A stretch of 5,328 nucleotides of DNA from Verrucomicrobiota bacterium. GTDB lineage: Bacteria; Verrucomicrobiota; Verrucomicrobiia; Limisphaerales; UBA9464. The translations under genes and the position numbers were made by a program. The stretch is from positions 1 to 5,328 of the forward strand of contig JANXMD010000794.1 in the NCBI GenBank assembly GCA_025354845.1, written 5' to 3'. The notes below the pieces were generated by a model. The model had not been told where the DNA came from and did no database searches. It saw only the letters and a list, made by a program, of their open reading frames with translations. The first letter of the stretch is position 1, and every line of letters begins with the position of its first letter. Of this stretch, positions 1 to 5,328 are shown one piece after another.

Positions 1-1
1 G

Positions 2-94
2 GCCAAGAAACGGAAGAGGTCCGCCAACCCGTGCAATGCCATGCGTGCCGGTCGGCGACAGGGTCCAGTGGAACCACAAGCCGGATCCTTATGA
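2..94 (+). CDS. Possible C-terminal tail of an upstream gene (partial)
   Basis: An open frame enters from the left edge and stops with TGA at 92-94. That stop overlaps the ATG at 91 of the cytochrome gene in an ATGA arrangement typical of translationally coupled genes. The 30 visible residues are basic near the edge (AKKRKRS) and end in PVEPQAGSL; they match nothing I recognise. The cytochrome has no good Shine-Dalgarno of its own, which is consistent with coupling. The call is weak: 30 codons can be open by chance. A competing reading is a minus-strand gene starting with ATG at 42-40 (MALHGLADLFRFLA) and leaving the window leftwards, also without a Shine-Dalgarno. Confidence 0.27.
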   Translation, partial: AKKRKRSANPCNAMRAGRRQGPVEPQAGSL

Positions 95-498
95 AACTAT
101 CGCGCATCGTTGGAACCCTCGTGGCCGTGGTGGCCGGGTTGGGAATGGTCACCGTGGGTCAGGCCCGTCAGGACCTGGAGACCCGGGAGATCATGCAGCA
201 CAAACTGCAGCACACGCAGTTCATCCTGAAGGCGATTGCACTCCAGGATTTTGCCTCGATCCAGTCCAACGCGGCGCAGTTGGTGAAGTTGAGCCAGATG
301 ACCGGTTGGCAGGCGCGTCAAACGCCGGAGTACGCCCTGTTCAGCATGGAGTTCCGCCGTCATGCCGAAAGTCTGGGCAAGGCGGCGAAGGCAAAGAACA
401 TCGATGCCGCCACCCTGGCCTACACCCAGCTCACCTTCAGTTGCGTGAGCTGCCACAAGCACCTACGCGGTGATTCCGCGGGGACCAAGGGCGGCTGA
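91..498 (+). CDS. Exported c556/c'-type monohaem cytochrome
   Basis: This is a 135-residue c-type cytochrome for periplasmic electron transfer. Residues 1-25 look like a Sec signal peptide: KLSR, then a hydrophobic stretch, then VGQA before RQDLE. The mature part is mostly predicted helix. It carries a single haem-attachment site near the C terminus, C118-V-S-C121-H122, followed by basic residues. A haem site at the end of a small four-helix protein is the hallmark of the cytochrome c'/c556 family (Cytochrom_C_2). M35 in the first mature helix is a candidate sixth haem ligand, as in low-spin c556, but this is inferred. The phrase QTPEYALFSMEFRR and the LAYTQLTFSCVSCH end resemble small cytochromes I associate with Planctomycetota. 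The frame stays open upstream to a GTG at 31, but only the ATG at 91 places the signal peptide at the N terminus. The gene converges on the large dehydrogenase gene with an 18-bp gap. The redox partner is unknown. Confidence 0.87.
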   Translation: MKLSRIVGTLVAVVAGLGMVTVGQARQDLETREIMQHKLQHTQFILKAIALQDFASIQSNAAQLVKLSQMTGWQARQTPEYALFSMEFRRHAESLGKAAKAKNIDAATLAYTQLTFSCVSCHKHLRGDSAGTKGG

Positions 499-516
499 AC
501 GACGTCGGGCCGAAAA

Positions 517-3500
517 TCAACGATCGGACTCCGTGGGGATCAGATCGACCAGACTGTCCAGGTCGCGATGCCCCGTCCAAGCGACGCCCCGCAGGATGAG
601 CACACGCCACAACGGATCGCGCAGTGTCCAGGCGTAGTGTCCCGGAATGCTGGCGAAGACGCGCCCCACCCCGCGCTCGGTGGTCCAGATGAGCGGCCGC
701 ATTGCCCCGTCGATCGACACCGAACCCAAGACTGACACTTGGTTCGTATCGCCAATCATCGGCCAGTAGGGCTCGTCCAGGAGTCGCAGGCGCTCTGGCA
801 ACCCGCGGGTGAACGGGGAGTTCTGGGTGAGTTCGAGAGTGAAGGGCGTGTGGCGGTATTTCACCCGATCGGGCGTTGCAGCCAGGCCGATGCGCGTCGC
901 CAGAGCCTCGGGGGCATGATCTGAAATCACGGCGGAATGAAGCAGAACGAGGCCGCCCCCCCGTTGCTGGAACCCATCCAGATCGGCCAGTCGCGCGGCC
1001 GAGTCGTCGTGATTCCAATAATAGAACACCACCACGTCGGCGTTTTTCCACTGTTCGCGTGAGGGCCATTCCCAGGCCTGGGTGATCTCCAAGCGTCCGG
1101 CCGCCGTTGTGCCCAGCCAGGTTGCCCATGCTTTTTGCCAGGCCGGATAGTCGTGTTGACCGGGGCCGTGGTCCTGTTTTGAGGCGACCAACACCACCCG
1201 AAGTGGGCCGTCAGAGCGTGCTGCTGTGGGTTTGGTAATTCCCTTCAACAGAGGGCGAACCTCGTCCGCTGGACGGATCACCGGCTCGTGCATGAGGAAC
1301 GTGAGCAGATCGCGAATCGCCGTCTCGCTTTGTCCGTCGAGCAGTCCGGTGGGCATGAGGCTGAGTCCGGTCGGGTGCAGTTGGACGATTTCGCTGCGGG
1401 ACAGCGTGGTTTCGCGGCCGGTGGCGTCGACGAGCGTGATGCGATCTCGGCCGCCGGGCGCGGAGTCGGACCCATTGCGCGAAAGGAAGCCAGTGAGCGT
1501 ATCCCCATTCTTGAGGTCGGCCTGATAGGTGACGTAGTCGGGATGGAGCGTCGCGTTGGGATCGCGGATGTCGCGCAGGACGCTGACGGGATCGCGGTCC
1601 TTGAGGTTGCTGAGATCCGGTCCGATGGCCGGTCCAATACCGCGGATGCGGTGGCAGCGGGCGCATTGGAGTTTGTCGCCCGTGAACAGCGCCCGGCCGT
1701 TTTCCCAGTCACCCGCCTCCTGCGGTACGACGCGACTGTCCGTGCCCGACGACGCACGCTGCTTCGGCGCCCACGCGACCGGTTGATGCCACCGGGCGGC
1801 GGTGAGTCCCTTGGTTTGTCGTGATGGAGGCTGACTGGCCTCGGTGAGGTCGTAGTCGAGATCCACCCGCGTTCCTGGGCCCGCGGCACCCGCTGCCTTG
1901 ATGCCGGCAATCGAGACGGCGTAAGTGACGGGAAGGGGATGCGGATCGGTGGTCAGCACCAGGGTTCGCCCCCCGGATTCTAGCCGCGCCGCGCGAACGC
2001 TCAAATGGCCGCGCGGCGTGGCATCCTGCTGTCGCACTACGGCGTACGGCGGCTTCAGGGTTTCCATTCGATCGGCGGCGCGAACGTATTCTCCGAACTC
2101 GATTTGGACGTCAGGGTGCGCGGTCACTGAGGCGTCCACCGACCGTGAAAAGGCGATCTCCACTTCGGTCGATGAACGAGGAGCGATCCATAACGGCTGC
2201 GGGGCGCCGGGATCGCGATAAGAAATCCGGAAGAGGTGTCCTGCCCCCTGAGGTCCCGTGCCCCAGTCGGGTGGCCCGCTGTGACAACTGACGTAGAGGT
2301 CCCCCTTTGGCGAGATGGCGACGTCGGTCACGAGCAGGTCGAAGCGTGCGATCAGGATTTCGCGTCCGGCAAAGCCAGTCGGCGTTCGATGCAAGGGAAC
2401 GCGCCAGATCTTTCCGCGCGATTCACCGGCCACGATCACGTTGGCGTCCCACTCCTTGGGACCAAATCGCGCCTGTCCTGGCGAGGCGGGTAGTGGCACC
2501 GAAGGAAGGTTGGAAGTTCGGTGCGTTGCCGGGTGGGGCTCGTTGAAGACGAATCCGCAGGTGCTCTCGTGCTGGGGACCGAATGCAACCACCGGGGCCT
2601 CGCTTTCAAGTTCGGGAAGCCAGGTGGGATGAACGGGAGGGAACCCATAATTCTTTCCCGGAAGGATGTAGTTCAGCTCATCCAGCGGATTGCCATTGGG
2701 CATCCAGGTCTCGCCCTCCTGATCCGTGTTGAAGAGGTCGCCGTGCCGGTTGAAGGCAAGGGTGTAAGGCACCCGGATTCCAGTGGCAATGGTCTCCAAT
2801 TGCCGGGTCCGCGGATCCCAGCGTTGGATGGTTCCTCGAGGAGAGTGGATGTCGTAAAGGGAGACGGTTTCCTCCGGATTGCCAGAGGCCGGTTTTCCGT
2901 GTGCGGCAAGCCATTGGGTCTCAGTGGCTGTGAGGTCTCGGCGTTTCTTCAGGCGGTAGGCGTTGGAGTAGTCTGCCGCCAGGATCCCAAAATACACGCG
3001 GCCCTGCTCATCGACGGTGACCGCGGTGGCATCGACGCCACCGGTGCCCACGTCGGTGCCCGGCCAGCCGCTGGCAACGATCTCCTCGGTGTCCGCGTGG
3101 CCCGCGCCCCGAGTGTCGCGAAGAAGCGATACTTTCCCGTGCGAGCTGACATACAATCCGTGGGTGGTCCAGGCCATGCCAACCGGCACGCTGATGCCCG
3201 TGCCGTCCCAGTAAGGTTCGGCCTTGTCTTCCAAGCCGTCTCCGTCGGTGTCGCGCAACTGCCAGATGCGGCCGTCGTAGCCCAACGAGGTCAGCGTTCC
3301 GTCCGGCGCGAAACGGAGGGAGTTTTGATTGCTCAACCGGACCGGCAGTTCGTCCACCTGAAATCCAGGGACGAGCCAATGCACCCGCTTCGTGGCTTCG
3401 GTTTCGCCGGTGGCTGCGTGAGCGGAGGAGAGGACCGCGATCAGCATGCCGGCTGTCAATCCCGCCAGGGTCGTGCACCAGGATCGGTTTAGACGCGTGG

Positions 3501-3543
3501 GTGCAGGCCAGGGGAACATCGGCCACAGCCTATTCCTAGCCAT
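517..3543 (-). CDS. Secreted PVC-type dehydrogenase propeller fused to CxxCH cytochrome and ThuA-like domain
   Basis: The protein has 1008 residues. Residues 1-45 hold an extended signal peptide: a basic region (TRLNRSW), a hydrophobic core and a cleavage-like SSAHA. Residues about 50-447 form a glucose/sorbosone dehydrogenase-like beta-propeller of the PVC 'membrane-bound dehydrogenase' type, with a calcium-loop-like DTDGDGLED at 98-106 and the NTDQEGETWMPNGNPLDELN stretch. Residues about 450-550 resemble a CopC/Ig-like beta domain. Residues about 612-745 are the Pirellula/Verrucomicrobium haem domain, with C627-A-R-C630-H631, then GPDLSNL, DPNATLHPDY and M730 in SLMPTGL as the likely distal ligand. 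Residues about 780-1000 are ThuA-like, with H792 in KQDHGPGQHDYP, GGGLVLLHS near 861, D923-EPYW and H969 in PGHYAW. The expected activity is oxidation of a sugar or polyol with electrons passing to the haem; cofactor and substrate cannot be read from the sequence. The start at 3543 is chosen for its strong Shine-Dalgarno and for signal-peptide placement. The frame extends upstream to a GTG at 3654, but that adds an unlikely N-terminal tail. The HEAT repeats common in this family between propeller and cytochrome were not seen. Confidence 0.92.
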   Translation of the reverse strand: MARNRLWPMFPWPAPTRLNRSWCTTLAGLTAGMLIAVLSSAHAATGETEATKRVHWLVPGFQVDELPVRLSNQNSLRFAPDGTLTSLGYDGRIWQLRDTDGDGLEDKAEPYWDGTGISVPVGMAWTTHGLYVSSHGKVSLLRDTRGAGHADTEEIVASGWPGTDVGTGGVDATAVTVDEQGRVYFGILAADYSNAYRLKKRRDLTATETQWLAAHGKPASGNPEETVSLYDIHSPRGTIQRWDPRTRQLETIATGIRVPYTLAFNRHGDLFNTDQEGETWMPNGNPLDELNYILPGKNYGFPPVHPTWLPELESEAPVVAFGPQHESTCGFVFNEPHPATHRTSNLPSVPLPASPGQARFGPKEWDANVIVAGESRGKIWRVPLHRTPTGFAGREILIARFDLLVTDVAISPKGDLYVSCHSGPPDWGTGPQGAGHLFRISYRDPGAPQPLWIAPRSSTEVEIAFSRSVDASVTAHPDVQIEFGEYVRAADRMETLKPPYAVVRQQDATPRGHLSVRAARLESGGRTLVLTTDPHPLPVTYAVSIAGIKAAGAAGPGTRVDLDYDLTEASQPPSRQTKGLTAARWHQPVAWAPKQRASSGTDSRVVPQEAGDWENGRALFTGDKLQCARCHRIRGIGPAIGPDLSNLKDRDPVSVLRDIRDPNATLHPDYVTYQADLKNGDTLTGFLSRNGSDSAPGGRDRITLVDATGRETTLSRSEIVQLHPTGLSLMPTGLLDGQSETAIRDLLTFLMHEPVIRPADEVRPLLKGITKPTAARSDGPLRVVLVASKQDHGPGQHDYPAWQKAWATWLGTTAAGRLEITQAWEWPSREQWKNADVVVFYYWNHDDSAARLADLDGFQQRGGGLVLLHSAVISDHAPEALATRIGLAATPDRVKYRHTPFTLELTQNSPFTRGLPERLRLLDEPYWPMIGDTNQVSVLGSVSIDGAMRPLIWTTERGVGRVFASIPGHYAWTLRDPLWRVLILRGVAWTGHRDLDSLVDLIPTESDR

Positions 3544-3695
3544 GGATTGGAACACCTCAAAATCGGCGCCTGAGCTTCGACAACCGGTCGCGAGCCCTGT
3601 TGCTGGCACGCCACCGGGATTTCCACAAAACACCCCCTCCCGGATCCTGTTCACAAAGCCCTTTACACAGCAGGGTCTCTTCCCATTCTCGCGCC
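3544..3695. promoter_or_regulatory. Divergent intergenic region between the dehydrogenase and shc genes
   Basis: These 152 bp separate two divergent start codons, so promoters for both genes should lie here. I could not pick a convincing pair of -35/-10 boxes on either strand. On the plus strand TTCACA (3650-3655) and TTTACA (3662-3667) are -35-like, but neither has a good -10 at 16-18 bp. On the minus strand TTGTGA (about 3657-3652) is -35-like but is followed at 17 bp only by a weak GTGTTT. The palindrome ACCGGT at 3583-3588 is too short to call an operator. The function is inferred from position alone. Confidence 0.45.
3553..3558 (-). promoter_or_regulatory. Shine-Dalgarno that fixes the start of the large dehydrogenase gene
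   Basis: Read on the minus strand, GAGGTG lies 9 nt before the ATG at 3543-3541. It is a six-base match to the anti-Shine-Dalgarno of 16S rRNA at usable spacing. It supports this start over the GTG at 3654 and over the in-frame ATG at 3519, which is preceded only by a weak AGG. Confidence 0.7.
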
Positions 3696-5328
3696 ATGTC
3701 TGTGTCGACTGTCCCGGCTGCTGCTGCAGCCCCGATGGCCCATTCCTCCAATTTTGTGACTGCGGCGGGTTCGCTCGATGAAGCGATCACGCGTTCGCAG
3801 TCTTACCTGCTGTCCGAACAGAAGCCCGAAGGCTACTGGGTGGGCGAACTGATCGTCGATTCCACCCTGGTTTCCGACATGGTCGTGTTCCACCACTGGT
3901 GGGGCAAAGTTGATCGCGATTGGGAGCGTCGCGCGGTGAACCACATCCTGGAGCGCCAGCTCCCCGACGGCGGCTGGAACATCTACCCCAATGGCCCCGC
4001 CGAGGTGAATGCCACGGTCAAAGCGTACCTGGCCCTCAAGCTGGCCGGCTTCCCCGCCACCGACCCGCGCATGCTCCAGGCCCGCGCCATGGCCTGCGCG
4101 CTGGGTGGCGTCCCGCGGATGAACACCTTCTCCAAGCTCTACCTCGCCCTCATCGGCCTGGTGGGCTGGAATCATGTGCCCACCATCCCCTGCGAGGTCC
4201 TCCTCATCGGCAAATGGTTTCACGTCAATTTCTGGGACATGAGCAATTGGTCGCGCGCCATGCTCGTGCCGCTGGCGATCATCAACCACTACCGTCCCAC
4301 GCGCCCGCTGCCCGGCGGCTTCAATCTCGATGAGCTCTACCCGACCGGGAAGTGGGAGTTGAACGAGACGCTCCGTCCCCGGTACTTCGATTTCACCCTG
4401 CGCAACGGGTTCCTCTGGCTGGACAAGCTGCACAAGCTGGCCGAGTCGTTTGCCCGCCACGGCCTGCATCCCTTCCGGAAGCGCGCCTTGCGCCGAGCGG
4501 AGGACTGGATGCTGGAGCGATTCGAGGGCAGCGACGGTCTCGCGGCCATCTTCCCGGCCATGCTCAACGCGCTCATTGCGCTGAAGGCCCTGGGCTATGC
4601 CGATGATCATCCGCAGGTTGTCCGCGCCTACCGCGAATTGACGAAGCTGGAGCACCATACCGACAACAGCATGCGCATCGAGCCGTGCTTCTCGCCGGTG
4701 TGGGACACCGCGATCGTGGAGATCTGCCTCCGCGAATCCGGCGTGCCGGCCGACCATCCCAAGATCTCCAAGGCGGGAACCTGGCTGCTGGACAAGGAAA
4801 TCCGCTTCCGGGGGGACTGGATCCACAAGAACTCGGCGGATGTCGATCCCAGCGGCTGGGTCTTCGAGTTCGCCAACAAATGGAATCCCGACGTGGATGA
4901 CACCGCCATGGTGCTCCTGGCCTTGCGATTGGTTCCCACCCACGACCGAGCGCGTCGTGACGAGTGCCTCAAGCGGGCCATTCGCTGGATGATGACCTTT
5001 CAATGTCGGGACGGCGGCTGGGCGGCCTTCGACAAGGACTGCACCAATTCCATTCTGGATAAGGTTCCCTTTGCCGATCACAACGCGATGTTGGATCCGG
5101 AATGCGCCGACATCACGGCGCGCATCCTGGAACTGGTCGGCTACGAAGGCTGGTCAGTGTCCGATCCCCAAGTGCAGGCGGGGTTGAAATACATCCGTTC
5201 CCAGCAGGAGCCGGACGGCTCGTGGTACGGCCGCTGGGGGGTGAACTACATCTACGGCACCTGGCAGGTGCTTCGCGGCCTCAGGGCGATGCGGATCGAC
5301 ATGAACCAGCCGTGGATCGTCCGCGGAC
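3696..5328 (+). CDS. shc: Squalene-hopene cyclase (3' end outside the window)
   Basis: This class II triterpene cyclase protonates squalene and folds it into the pentacyclic hopene/hopanol skeleton, the committed step to hopanoid membrane lipids. The family acts as a monotopic membrane enzyme. The 544 visible residues contain the catalytic DxDD motif as D399-V-D401-D402 in NPDVDDTAMVLLAL. Several QW repeats are visible: EQKPEGYW near the N terminus, Q88-LPDGGW94, Q436-CRDGGW442 and Q504-EPDGSW510, the last followed by YGRWGVNYIYGTW. Other family stretches are GGVPRMNTFSKLYLAL and the IGKWF...SNWSRAMLVPL region. Bacterial family members are about 620-720 residues, so roughly 80-170 C-terminal residues and the last QW repeats are missing because the window ends, not because the gene is broken. 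The ATG at 3696 is the first in-frame ATG and gives a short Ala-rich leader. An internal ATG at 3735 is possible, and neither has a clear Shine-Dalgarno. The gene is divergent from the dehydrogenase gene. The His and Asp that pair with the DxDD acid in the Alicyclobacillus enzyme appear replaced (see findings). Confidence 0.96.
   Translation, partial: MSVSTVPAAAAAPMAHSSNFVTAAGSLDEAITRSQSYLLSEQKPEGYWVGELIVDSTLVSDMVVFHHWWGKVDRDWERRAVNHILERQLPDGGWNIYPNGPAEVNATVKAYLALKLAGFPATDPRMLQARAMACALGGVPRMNTFSKLYLALIGLVGWNHVPTIPCEVLLIGKWFHVNFWDMSNWSRAMLVPLAIINHYRPTRPLPGGFNLDELYPTGKWELNETLRPRYFDFTLRNGFLWLDKLHKLAESFARHGLHPFRKRALRRAEDWMLERFEGSDGLAAIFPAMLNALIALKALGYADDHPQVVRAYRELTKLEHHTDNSMRIEPCFSPVWDTAIVEICLRESGVPADHPKISKAGTWLLDKEIRFRGDWIHKNSADVDPSGWVFEFANKWNPDVDDTAMVLLALRLVPTHDRARRDECLKRAIRWMMTFQCRDGGWAAFDKDCTNSILDKVPFADHNAMLDPECADITARILELVGYEGWSVSDPQVQAGLKYIRSQQEPDGSWYGRWGVNYIYGTWQVLRGLRAMRIDMNQPWIVRG

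Noticed and set aside
36..473. A 145-codon plus-strand frame overlapping the cytochrome gene
   Set aside because: It is a frame-shifted shadow of the cytochrome gene, which has the signal peptide and CVSCH site; the alternative has a low-complexity Gly/Pro/His/Arg composition.
487..520. Possible intrinsic terminator between the two convergent genes
   Set aside because: Only a weak CGGC/GCCG pairing with a long loop is present, followed by AAAA and not a T tract on the plus strand. It is not strong enough to call.
956..962. Run of seven C (G on the coding strand) in the ThuA region as a possible slippage or phase-variation tract
   Set aside because: It encodes the conserved glycines of the ThuA GGG motif, the frame is intact, and the tract is short for phase variation in GC-rich DNA.
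2521..3492. A 323-codon open frame on the plus strand, opposite the dehydrogenase propeller
   Set aside because: It is antisense to a well-supported domain, has no recognisable motif, and is explained by the lack of stops opposite GC-rich codons.
3602..3622. TGGCACG resembling a sigma-54 -24 element upstream of shc
   Set aside because: The -12 element (TTGCA/T) is missing at the required spacing; the bases there are CGGGA.
3640..3648. CCGGATCCT, also present at 81-89 just before the cytochrome start
   Set aside because: A nine-base match containing a common palindrome is not enough to call a shared regulatory site, and its distances to the start codons differ greatly.
3642..3654. Longer N terminus of the large dehydrogenase from a GTG at 3654
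   Set aside because: The extra 37 residues have no signal-peptide character and would bury the real signal peptide. The ATG at 3543 has a strong Shine-Dalgarno.
3663..5081. A 472-codon open frame on the minus strand, opposite shc
   Set aside because: It lies wholly antisense to an unmistakable squalene-hopene cyclase frame. Its composition (rich in Gly, His, Arg, Val) is what the reverse complement of GC-rich coding DNA gives, and no family motif is visible.

Overview
The window is GC-rich bacterial DNA, and its gene content points to the Planctomycetota-Verrucomicrobiota (PVC) group. The main evidence is a large secreted protein that joins a PVC-type 'membrane-bound dehydrogenase' beta-propeller, a PVC-type CxxCH haem domain and a ThuA-like domain. 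This family is strongly expanded in Planctomycetota and Verrucomicrobiota. A small c556/c'-type cytochrome and a squalene-hopene cyclase fit the same group. The exact phylum cannot be settled from the sequence alone; Verrucomicrobiota is slightly favoured by the ThuA fusion.

Layout from left to right. Bases 1-90 are probably the tail of an upstream plus-strand gene whose stop overlaps the next start (ATGA at 91-94). At 91-498 (+) is a small exported monohaem cytochrome with a C-terminal CVSCH site. At 517-3543 (-), convergent with it and 18 bp away, is the 1008-residue multidomain dehydrogenase/cytochrome/ThuA protein. Bases 3544-3695 are a 152-bp divergent intergenic region. From 3696 (+) to the right edge is the squalene-hopene cyclase gene, cut off after 544 codons.

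How the genes may work together. The two haem proteins are both predicted to be exported and could take part in the same periplasmic oxidation and electron-transfer chain; this rests only on their being neighbours. The cyclase makes hopanoid membrane lipids from squalene. It is transcribed away from the other two genes, so shared control is possible only through the common intergenic region. No mobile element, CRISPR array, RNA gene or strong intrinsic terminator was recognised. I do not see a clear undescribed system. The points most worth a second look are the fused domain order of the large protein and the substitutions at conserved active-site positions of the cyclase.
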